Of a stretch of DNA of 64,000 nt, positions 1 through 6,922 are shown piece by piece. The position numbers and the translations under genes are program-made. The stretch's first letter is position 1; every line of letters starts with the position of its first letter. Where the stretch lies: NCBI RefSeq assembly GCF_016464425.1, contig NZ_JADDKQ010000006.1, positions 62,001 to 126,000 on the forward strand. Reading direction: 5' to 3'. Below the pieces are notes generated by a model. It did no database searches and was not told the origin of the DNA. It worked only from the letters and a program-made list of their open reading frames with translations. This stretch comes from Actinotalea solisilvae. GTDB lineage: Bacteria > Actinomycetota > Actinomycetes > Actinomycetales > Cellulomonadaceae.

Positions 1-232
1 TGCCCGTGGCCGCCTGCATGACCTTCGACGTCAGCCCGATCTTGCGGCCCACCGGCCGGCGCCCGGCCGCGACCGCCCGGCGCCGCCACTCGGCCTGGAC
101 CGCGTAGGCGTCGTCGACGGTCATGCCCGGGTGCCGCGCGGTGAGCAGCGGGACCGTCGTCCGGGCGCGCTCGGCGGCCGCGAGCTCGTCGGCGATCGCC
201 GCGACCTCGTCGGGCGCGAGGGTGCCGCTCAC
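1..232 (-). CDS. hpaH: HpaH-type 2-oxo-hept-4-ene-1,7-dioate hydratase, partial
   Basis: This is the N-terminal 77 codons of a gene that leaves the left edge. The frame reads from a GTG at 232 and ends in the window with the motif KIGLTSKVMQAATG, the signature of the 2-keto-4-pentenoate / 2-oxo-hept-4-enedioate hydratase family (MhpD/HpaH). The enzyme hydrates the decarboxylated ring-cleavage product before aldol cleavage. The start codon overlaps the hpaD stop by four bases (GTGA), so it is the distal gene seen of the same operon. Assignment to the homoprotocatechuate branch rather than the catechol branch rests on the hpaD and hpaE neighbours. The missing C-terminus prevents a check of the metal-binding residues. 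Confidence 0.82.
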   Translation of the reverse strand, partial: MSGTLAPDEVAAIADELAAAERARTTVPLLTARHPGMTVDDAYAVQAEWRRRAVAAGRRPVGRKIGLTSKVMQAATG

Positions 233-1338
233 AGCTGGTGGCCGAGCTTGTACTCGCCCTGCTTCCACGACGGGAGCGCGTCGGGGGCGTCGTCGGGCCG
301 GGTGTAGGAGAACCCGTCGGCGCCGATGGTCACGCCCATCTCGCTGCGGTCGGTGCGCGCGACGACGGGCTGCGGGTTCCCGTCGAGGTCGAGCACGAGC
401 GACGCCTCGGTGTACCAGGACGGCACGACGGGGTTGCCCCACCAGTCGCGACGCTGGTTGTCGTGGACGTCCCAGGTGACCACGGGGTTGTCGGGGTCGC
501 CGGTCCAGTAGTCCTGCGTGTAGATCTCGACGCGGTGCCCGTCGGGGTCGCGCAGGTAGAGGTAGAACGCGTTGGAGATGCCGTGCCGGCCCGGGCCGCG
601 CTCGATCCGGTCCGAGAGCCGCAGCGCGCCGAGCCGGTCGCAGATCGCGACGATCTGGTGCTTCTCGTGCGTCGCGAACGCGGCGTGGTGGAACCGCGGC
701 CCGTCGCCGCCCGTCATCGCGGCGTCGTGCACCGTGGGCTTGCGGCGCATCCACGCGGCGTACTGGGTGCCCTCGGCGTCCTGGATGTCCTCCGTGACGC
801 GGAACCCCAGGTCCTCCATGAACGCGACCGCGCGCGGCACGTCGGGCGTGACCTGGTTGAAGTGGTCGAGCCGCACGAGCGCGCCGGGCGGGTGCAGGTC
901 GTAGCGCCACGCGAGGCGCTCGACGTGCTCGACGTCGTGGAAGAGCTCGATCGGAAAGCCGAGCGGGTCCTCCACGCGCACCGAGTCACCGACGCCGCGT
1001 GCGAACCCCTCGGCGCGACGCTCGACGCGGCACCCGAGCTCGGCGTAGAACGCGACCGCGCGGTCGAGGTCCTCGGGCGAGCGCACGCGGTAGGACAGCG
1101 CGGCGAGCGCGGCCACCGGGCCCTGGCGCAGCACGAGGTTGTGGTGGATGAACTCCTCGAGCGTGCGCAGGTGGATGGTCTCGGCGTCCTCCTCGGTCAC
1201 CACGAGCCCGAGCACGTCGACGTAGAACGCCCGCGACGCCGCGAGGTCCGTCACGACCAGCTCGAAGGACGCGCACCGGACGACGTCGGGCGGCGGCGAC
1301 GACGGCGTCGGGACGCGCCCCGGCACGACGGCGCTCAC
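229..1338 (-). CDS. hpaD: Homoprotocatechuate (3,4-dihydroxyphenylacetate) 2,3-dioxygenase
   Basis: This 369-residue extradiol dioxygenase opens the ring of 3,4-dihydroxyphenylacetate to 5-carboxymethyl-2-hydroxymuconate semialdehyde in the cytoplasm. It has two vicinal-oxygen-chelate domains and resembles, along its whole length, the actinobacterial enzymes of Brevibacterium fuscum (iron) and Arthrobacter globiformis (manganese), as I recall those sequences. Metal ligands are H159, H218 and E271, with second-sphere H204 (TVHDAAMTGG) and Y261; all are present. The GTG start at 1338 overlaps the hpaE stop (GTGA). The open frame runs much further upstream, but that part is antisense-style shadow of hpaE. 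Sequence alone does not tell whether Fe or Mn is used. Confidence 0.95.
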   Translation of the reverse strand: MSAVVPGRVPTPSSPPPDVVRCASFELVVTDLAASRAFYVDVLGLVVTEEDAETIHLRTLEEFIHHNLVLRQGPVAALAALSYRVRSPEDLDRAVAFYAELGCRVERRAEGFARGVGDSVRVEDPLGFPIELFHDVEHVERLAWRYDLHPPGALVRLDHFNQVTPDVPRAVAFMEDLGFRVTEDIQDAEGTQYAAWMRRKPTVHDAAMTGGDGPRFHHAAFATHEKHQIVAICDRLGALRLSDRIERGPGRHGISNAFYLYLRDPDGHRVEIYTQDYWTGDPDNPVVTWDVHDNQRRDWWGNPVVPSWYTEASLVLDLDGNPQPVVARTDRSEMGVTIGADGFSYTRPDDAPDALPSWKQGEYKLGHQL

Positions 1339-2855
1339 CGCGCGCCCTTCCCGAACGTGGGCTGGTGGCCGGGCGCGAGCGTCACGTGGACGGCCTGCTG
1401 GTGCGTGTAGAAGTCGATCGAGCGGTACCCGCCCTCTTGGCCGAGGCCCGACGCCTTGACGCCCCCGAACGGCGTGCGCAGGTCGCGGACGTTGTTGCTG
1501 TTGAGCCACACCATGCCCGCCTCGACGGCCTGGGAGAACGTGTGCGCGCGCCGCAGGTCGTTGGTCCACACGTAGGCCGCGAGCCCGTACCGCACGCCGT
1601 TGGCCAGGGCGAGCGCCTCCTCGTCGGTGTCGAACGGCGTGATGGCCACGACCGGCCCGAAGATCTCCTCCTGGAAGATCCGCGCGTCCGGGGGCACGTC
1701 GACGAACACGGTGGGCGAGACGTAGCTGCCGGTCGGCAGGCCGTCGGGCCGCCCGCCGCCGGCGACGAGCCGCGCCTCCGACCGGCCGATCTCGATGTAG
1801 CGCATGACCTTGGCGTAGTGCTCCGGGTGCACGAGCGCGCCGACCTCGGTCGCCCTCTCGTGCGGCGGCCCGACGACGACGCGTGCGGCCTGGGCGGCGA
1901 AGCGCTCGACGAACTCGTCGTAGACCGAGCGCTCGACGAGGATGCGGCTGCCCGCGGTGCAGCGCTCGCCGTTGAGCGAGAACACCCCGAAGATCGTCGC
2001 GTCGACGGCGGCGGCGAGATCGGCGTCGGCGAAGACGACGGCGGGGGACTTGCCGCCGAGCTCCATCGAGAGGCCCTTGAGGTGCGGCGCGGCGTTGGCG
2101 AAGATCACCTGCCCCGTGCTGCTCTCGCCCGTGAAGGAGATCAGCGGCACGCCCGGGTGCCGCACGAGCGCGTCGCCCGCCTCCTCGCCGAGGCCGTGCA
2201 CCAGGTTGAACACGCCCTGCGGCAGGCCCGCCTCGGCGAAGATGCCCGCCCACAGCGACGCCGACAGGGGCGTGAACTCGGCCGGCTTGAGCACGACCGT
2301 GTTGCCCGTCGCGAGCGCGGGCCCGAGCTTCCAGGACTCGAGCATGAACGGCGTGTTCCACGGCGTGATGAGCCCGGCGACGCCGATGGGCTTGCGGTTG
2401 ACGTAGTTGAGCTGACGCCCAGGCACCTTGAAGGCGTCGTCGGACTGCGCGACGACGAGGTCGGCGAAGAAGCGGAAGTTCTCCGCGGCCCGGCGCGCCT
2501 GGCCGAGCGCCTGCGTGATCGGCAGGCCCGAGTCGAAGCTCTCGAGCTCGGCCAGTCGAGCGTCGCGCGACTCGACGAGGTCGGCCACGCGGTGCAGCAC
2601 GCGCGAGCGCTCGCGCGCGAGCATGCGCGACCAGGGCCCCTCGTCGAAGGCGCGCCGCGCCGCGGCCACGGCACGGTCGACGTCGGCCGCCTTCCCGGCG
2701 GCGGTGCGCAGGTAGGGCTGGTCCGTGGTCGGGTCGAGCACCTCGAAGGTCGAGCCGTCGAGGGAGTCGACGTCCTCGCCGCCGATGTGGTGGCGCAGGT
2801 GGTCGGGCAGGTCGGCGGGCACGTGCGGCCGTGCGTCGGTCAGGGGCGGGGTCAT
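1335..2855 (-). CDS. hpaE: 5-carboxymethyl-2-hydroxymuconate semialdehyde dehydrogenase
   Basis: This 506-residue NAD-dependent aldehyde dehydrogenase would oxidise the HpaD product to 5-carboxymethyl-2-hydroxymuconate. The class features are in place: TPWNTPF with N167, general base E265 in MELGGKSP, catalytic C299 in NGERCTAGSR, and the EEIFGPVVAI motif near the C-terminus. Length is typical for HpaE/BetB-like enzymes. The ATG at 2855 overlaps the stop of the GntR gene (ATGA) and its own stop overlaps the hpaD start, so it sits in the middle of a coupled operon. Substrate is inferred from position beside hpaD; the family also includes betaine and hydroxymuconic semialdehyde dehydrogenases. 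Confidence 0.92.
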   Translation of the reverse strand: MTPPLTDARPHVPADLPDHLRHHIGGEDVDSLDGSTFEVLDPTTDQPYLRTAAGKAADVDRAVAAARRAFDEGPWSRMLARERSRVLHRVADLVESRDARLAELESFDSGLPITQALGQARRAAENFRFFADLVVAQSDDAFKVPGRQLNYVNRKPIGVAGLITPWNTPFMLESWKLGPALATGNTVVLKPAEFTPLSASLWAGIFAEAGLPQGVFNLVHGLGEEAGDALVRHPGVPLISFTGESSTGQVIFANAAPHLKGLSMELGGKSPAVVFADADLAAAVDATIFGVFSLNGERCTAGSRILVERSVYDEFVERFAAQAARVVVGPPHERATEVGALVHPEHYAKVMRYIEIGRSEARLVAGGGRPDGLPTGSYVSPTVFVDVPPDARIFQEEIFGPVVAITPFDTDEEALALANGVRYGLAAYVWTNDLRRAHTFSQAVEAGMVWLNSNNVRDLRTPFGGVKASGLGQEGGYRSIDFYTHQQAVHVTLAPGHQPTFGKGAR

Positions 2856-3547
2856 GGGTGGGCTCCCGGGTGCTCGTGCTCGAGGTAGGCGGTGAGGGTC
2901 GCGGAGCGGTGGTCGCGCGCGGCGCGCTCGACCTCGGCGAGGGGTGCGCCGGCCTCGAGGAGCGCGACGATGCCCTCGTGCTCGCGCACCGACTCCTGCG
3001 CGCGGCCGGGGACGAACGCGAACGTCGAGTCCCGCAGCCGGCCGAGCCGCGTCCACTCGGCGGTGACGAGCTCGAGCACGCGCGGGTTGGGGCAGGGCGC
3101 GAACAGGACCGCGTGGAACTCCTGGTTGAGGCGCGTGAAGGTGTGGGGGTCGAAGTCGTCGAGGCTCGCGACGAGGCGCGCGTTGATCTCTCGCGCGCGG
3201 GCGAGGTCGGCCGTCGTGAGGTGCGGGGCGGCCAGGGCGGTCGCCGCTCCCTCGAGGACGGCGAGCGTCTCCATGCTGTGCCGGTACTGCGAGTCGTCGA
3301 TCATCGCGACGTGCGCGCCGACGTTGCGCTCGAACGTCACGAGGCCCTGCGCCTCGAGGCGCCGGATCGCCTCGCGGACGGGCACGACGCTCATGCCGAG
3401 CTCGTCCGCGATGGTCGCGAGCACCAGGCGGTAGCCCGGCGCGTACTCGCGGCGCGTGATGCGCTCCTGGAGCCAGTCATGGGCGAGCTGGGACTTGCTG
3501 CGCGGCTCGGCCGTCGGGGTGCTGGTGGCGGGGTCGGCGTGCGTCAT
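2852..3547 (-). CDS. GntR/FadR-type regulator of the hpa operon
   Basis: A 231-residue regulator with an N-terminal winged helix (about residues 20-90, including ITRREYAPGYRLVLATIA and the recognition stretch MSVVPVREAIRRLEAQG) and an all-helical FCD ligand-binding domain (about 95-225). FCD regulators bind small carboxylic acids through a metal site of Asp/His residues. The gene is embedded in the catabolic operon with four-base overlaps on both sides, so it would be expressed with its targets. Two GATCRTATACGA sites, at 5121 and 6872, are the likely operators. It is probably a repressor released by an aromatic acid or a ring-cleavage product; the effector is not known. Confidence 0.9.
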   Translation of the reverse strand: MTHADPATSTPTAEPRSKSQLAHDWLQERITRREYAPGYRLVLATIADELGMSVVPVREAIRRLEAQGLVTFERNVGAHVAMIDDSQYRHSMETLAVLEGAATALAAPHLTTADLARAREINARLVASLDDFDPHTFTRLNQEFHAVLFAPCPNPRVLELVTAEWTRLGRLRDSTFAFVPGRAQESVREHEGIVALLEAGAPLAEVERAARDHRSATLTAYLEHEHPGAHP

Positions 3548-5094
3548 GCGCGACCCGCCCGCCACGCGTCGTACCGCGCGCGCCACGTCGCGTCCATCGG
3601 GAACAGCCCCTCGACCGGGTGCCCCGCGGCGACCCGCTCGGCCACCCAGGCGTCCTCGGCCTCCTGCGCGAGCGCCGCGTCGGCGACCTCCTCGGCCAGG
3701 CCGGGCGGGATGACGACGACGCCGTCGGCGTCCCCGACGACGACGTCGCCCGGCTGCACGGTCGTCCCGCCGCACGCGATCGTCACGTCGGTCTCCCACG
3801 GCACGTGCCGGCGCCCGACGACGGCGGGGTGCGCGCCGCGCGAGTACACGGGCAGGCCGACGGCGGCGACCGCGTCGTGGTCCCGCACGCACCCGTCCGT
3901 GACGATGCCGGCCGCGCCGCGCGCGCGGGCGCGCAGCGCGAGCACGTCCCCGAGCGTCGCCGCGCCCGTCTCGCCGCGCGCCTCGACGACGAGGACCTCG
4001 CCCTCGCCGAGCGTGTCGAACGCGCGCTTCTGGGCGTTGTACCCGCCGCCGTGGCTCGCGAAGAGGTCGGCGCGGTAGGGCACGAGGCGCAGCGTGCGCG
4101 CCGTGCCGACGAGCGTGGTGCCCGGGTGCATCGCGTGGACGCCGTCGACCGTGACGTCGTCGAGGCCGCGGCGGCGCAGCTGCGCGCTGAGCGCGGCGAC
4201 CGGAGCGCGGCGCAGCTTGTCGCGCAGCGCGGGGGTGAGGCGGAACGGCTCGGGCCGGAGCCCGTCGTCGGGCTCCGGGTCGGGCACGGCCCCGGGCCCG
4301 GGGTCGAGCCCCGCCGCCGCGCGCGAGCCCCACGCGTCCGCGCGCTGGACGTCGTCGACGGCCGGGAGCGCGCCGAGGTCCGCGTCGAACGCGTGCTCGC
4401 CCTGGGTGACGGTGGTGACGAGCCGGCCGCTGCTGGGCGCGCCGGGAGCGCCCGGGGCGTCGACCTCGACCTCGACGACCTGGCCGGGCACGACCACGGA
4501 CGAGCCCGCCGGCGTGCCGGTGAGGATCACGTCGCCGGGCTCGAGCGTGAGGTGCTGGGACAGGTCGGCGACGATCCGCGCGAGCGGGAAGAGCAGGCCG
4601 GCCGTGGTGTCCTCCTGGCGCAGATCCCCGTCGACCCAGGCGCGCACGCGGAGCGCGGCGGGGTCGACCGCCCGCGCGTCGATCAGGTGCGGCCCGACGG
4701 GCGTGAACCCGTCGCCGCCCTTGGACCGCAGGTTCGAGCCCTTGTCGGCCGCGCGCAGGTCGTACAGGCCGAGGTCGTTGGCGGCCGTGATCCAGCCGAC
4801 GTGGTCCCACGCCCGGTCGACCGGCACGCGGCGCGCGGGCGTGCCGATGACGAGCGCGACCTCGCCCTCGAACGCGAGCAGCTCGGTGCCCGCGGGCCGC
4901 TCGACCGTCCCGCCGGACGCGGCGAGCGAGCTCGTGGGCTTGAGGAAGTACGACGGGTGCTCGGGCCGGCGCCCGCGCTGGTCGGCGCGTGACGCGTAGG
5001 CGACGTGGACGGCGACGACCTTGCCGGGCCGCCGGGGGAGGGCGGCGACGCGGGCGTCGGTGGGCGCGCCGTCGGTGGTCGTGTCCTCGGTCAT
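3544..5094 (-). CDS. FAH-family isomerase/decarboxylase fused to RraA/aldolase-like domain
   Basis: A 516-residue two-domain protein. Residues about 25-240 are a fumarylacetoacetate hydrolase fold with the acidic metal triad E76, E78 and D107 and the GTPAGS loop; in this pathway HpaG enzymes of this fold isomerise and decarboxylate carboxymethyl-hydroxymuconate. A low-complexity linker (240-290) leads to an RraA / 4-hydroxy-4-methyl-2-oxoglutarate aldolase-like domain (about 290-500) with G382-D383 and the TDGCVRD motif (R404, D405) found in the active aldolases. Start ATG at 5094 is preceded by GAGGGAG. Canonical HpaG instead repeats the FAH fold twice. The second domain may supply the decarboxylase or the retro-aldol step. 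First gene of the operon. Confidence 0.85.
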   Translation of the reverse strand: MTEDTTTDGAPTDARVAALPRRPGKVVAVHVAYASRADQRGRRPEHPSYFLKPTSSLAASGGTVERPAGTELLAFEGEVALVIGTPARRVPVDRAWDHVGWITAANDLGLYDLRAADKGSNLRSKGGDGFTPVGPHLIDARAVDPAALRVRAWVDGDLRQEDTTAGLLFPLARIVADLSQHLTLEPGDVILTGTPAGSSVVVPGQVVEVEVDAPGAPGAPSSGRLVTTVTQGEHAFDADLGALPAVDDVQRADAWGSRAAAGLDPGPGAVPDPEPDDGLRPEPFRLTPALRDKLRRAPVAALSAQLRRRGLDDVTVDGVHAMHPGTTLVGTARTLRLVPYRADLFASHGGGYNAQKRAFDTLGEGEVLVVEARGETGAATLGDVLALRARARGAAGIVTDGCVRDHDAVAAVGLPVYSRGAHPAVVGRRHVPWETDVTIACGGTTVQPGDVVVGDADGVVVIPPGLAEEVADAALAQEAEDAWVAERVAAGHPVEGLFPMDATWRARYDAWRAGRA

Positions 5095-5120
5095 GAGCTC
5101 CCTCGCCCGTGCGTCGGCAG

Positions 5121-5134
5121 GATCGTATACGAAT
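5121..5134. promoter_or_regulatory. Putative GntR operator 1 (hpa operon)
   Basis: GATCGTATACGAAT contains the perfect 10-bp palindrome TCGTATACGA at 5123-5132. It lies 27 bases ahead of the operon's first start codon, and a close match recurs at 6872. FadR-branch GntR proteins bind short palindromes of this kind, and an FCD regulator is encoded two genes downstream. Confidence 0.6.
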
Positions 5135-5167
5135 GGGTGCGCGTGCGGCATCGCCGCGGCCTGCGCC

Positions 5168-6820
5168 TCAGCCGCTGAGGCGCGCGATCTCCTCGTAGAA
5201 GGGCGCGACGACGGCGCCCGACACCCGCAGGTCGAGCAGGAGGAAGGGGCGCTCGTCGACGGGTCGGGCGGTCCACGTGGCGAGCGCCTCGAGGTCCTCG
5301 ACGGTGCGCACGACGACGCCCTCGCCGCCCAGCGCGGCCGCGAGACCCGCGAAGTCGACGTCGGGGATGAGCATGGGCCCGCGTGCGAGGCCCTGGCGGC
5401 CGTAGCGGTGCAGCTCGGCGCCGTACGCGCCGTCGTTCCAGACGACCGCGATCCCGCGCCCGCGCGCCACGCGCACGGCGGACTCGAGGTCGGCGAGCGC
5501 CATGAGGCCGCCGCCGTCGCCGGTCGTGAGCACGACGGTCGAGGCCGGGCGCGCGAGCGCGGCGCCCACGACGCTCGGCAGTCCCAGGCCGATGGCCTGG
5601 AACGCGGTGCCGACCGTGACCATGCGGTCCGGCGACGCGACCGGCCAGTACATGTTCGACCAGCCGAGGAAGTGGCCGCCGTCGGAGACGACGACGCGGT
5701 CCTCGGGCAGCAGCTCCGCGAGGCGCGCGGCGGCGGTGCGCGGGTCCAGGCGTCCGTCGGGAGCGACGCCGTCGCCGGGGTGGTGCCGGCGGGCGGACGC
5801 GACGTCGACCTGCTCGGGCCACGCGCTCGGCGTCGCGCCCGCGCGTGCGAGCTCGTCGAGCACGGCCTCCACCACCACGGCGGCGTCGCCGCGCACGTAC
5901 CCGCCGACGTGCGGGTGGGTCGCGGCGGGCGCGACGTCGACCTGCAGGACGCGCGTGCCCGGCGCGAAGAGCTCGCCGAACCGCATCGTGAACTGGTTGA
6001 GCGACGCCCCGACGACGAGGGCGACGTCGGCCTCGCGCACCAGCGCCATCGCGCCCGGCGCGCCGAACCCGCCCGCGACGCCCAGGTCGACCTCGGGCCG
6101 CGCGAACACGCCGCGGCCGAGCGCCGTCGTCGCCGTGAGCGCGCCGGTCGTGTCGGCGAGCGCACCGAGGACCTTGCCCGCGCCCGCGACCCACGCGCCG
6201 CGCCCGGCGAGGAGCAGCGGGCGCCGTGCGCCCGCGAGGGCCGCCGCGACCTCCCGCACCATGCCCGCCGCGAACGGCCCGTGCGGCGCGAGCGGCGCGG
6301 GCAGGTGCGGCGCGAGGGTCGCGGGCACGGGGCCGGCGTCGAGCGTGGCGACGTCGTAGGGGATCGCGAGCACCGTGGGCACGCGGTAGGTCAGCGCGTG
6401 CTCGACGGCGATGACGGTCGTGGCCGCGGCGTCGGCGCGCCCGACGGTGTACGTCCGCGCCCCGACCGCGGACGCCATGGCGATCTGGTCGACGTCCCAC
6501 GGGCGCGGGCCCGACGTCGGCTCGTCGCCCACCACGAGGACCAGCGGCACGTGCGCCTGCACGGCCTCGGCCAGCGCGGTCAGCGTGTTGGTGAAGCCGG
6601 CGCCGTACGTCGTCGTCGCGGCGGCGAGGCGTCCCGAGGCGCGGTGGAAGGTGTCCGCGGCCGCGACCGCGCCGGCCTCGTGCCGGACGGCCGTGAAGCG
6701 CGCGCTCGTGCGGCGCCCGAGCGCGTCGAGGAAGAAGGCGTTGCCGTTGCCCATGACGCCGAACACGTGGTCGACGTGGTCGGCGAGCGTGACGGCGACG
6801 TGCGCGGAGACCGTGGGCAC
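5168..6820 (-). CDS. Thiamine-diphosphate-dependent decarboxylase/synthase-like enzyme
   Basis: A 550-residue member of the acetolactate synthase / benzoylformate decarboxylase superfamily. The N-terminal domain carries the cofactor-activating Glu at E48 (RHEAGAVAAAD). The C-terminal domain has the Mg/ThDP motif GDGGGLMALADLESAV followed by WNDGAYG. The middle domain (about 180-320) is of the usual regulatory type. GTG at 6820 is chosen because GGGAG sits seven bases upstream; an ATG at 6877 would start inside the operator. It lies between the hpa operon and a divergent aromatic hydroxylase, so an aryl 2-oxoacid decarboxylase role (hydroxyphenylpyruvate or hydroxybenzoylformate) is plausible, but the substrate cannot be read from sequence. 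Its stop is 73 bases from the hpa operon start. Confidence 0.85.
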   Translation of the reverse strand: MPTVSAHVAVTLADHVDHVFGVMGNGNAFFLDALGRRTSARFTAVRHEAGAVAAADTFHRASGRLAAATTTYGAGFTNTLTALAEAVQAHVPLVLVVGDEPTSGPRPWDVDQIAMASAVGARTYTVGRADAAATTVIAVEHALTYRVPTVLAIPYDVATLDAGPVPATLAPHLPAPLAPHGPFAAGMVREVAAALAGARRPLLLAGRGAWVAGAGKVLGALADTTGALTATTALGRGVFARPEVDLGVAGGFGAPGAMALVREADVALVVGASLNQFTMRFGELFAPGTRVLQVDVAPAATHPHVGGYVRGDAAVVVEAVLDELARAGATPSAWPEQVDVASARRHHPGDGVAPDGRLDPRTAAARLAELLPEDRVVVSDGGHFLGWSNMYWPVASPDRMVTVGTAFQAIGLGLPSVVGAALARPASTVVLTTGDGGGLMALADLESAVRVARGRGIAVVWNDGAYGAELHRYGRQGLARGPMLIPDVDFAGLAAALGGEGVVVRTVEDLEALATWTARPVDERPFLLLDLRVSGAVVAPFYEEIARLSG

Positions 6821-6871
6821 GGGCGACTCCCGGGGGACGACCGCAGGGGCGTCGTTGCTCCTGCGCGGTGT

Positions 6872-6885
6872 GATCATATACGATC
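6872..6885. promoter_or_regulatory. Putative GntR operator 2 (divergent promoter)
   Basis: GATCATATACGATC is a near-palindrome (six of seven pairs match) and shares the GATCRTATACGA core with the site at 5121. It lies between the leftward ThDP enzyme (start 6820) and the rightward monooxygenase (start 6923), where one bound repressor could control both. Confidence 0.6.
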
Positions 6886-6922
6886 CGTCCACCTCGACAG
6901 CGGCGTCAGGGGAGTCGGTCGC

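Noticed and set aside
238..1410. Plus-strand frame opposite hpaD
   Set aside because: Mirrors hpaD and has no recognisable domain; hpaD has all metal ligands.
6821..6877. ATG at 6877 as start of the ThDP enzyme
   Set aside because: It lies inside the operator-like site and has no ribosome site; GTG at 6820 does.
5021..6922. N-terminal extension of the MobA-like frame
   Set aside because: The in-frame sequence before 6923 is antisense to the ThDP gene and lacks any homology; the ATG at 6923 has a good ribosome site and the family's usual N-terminus.
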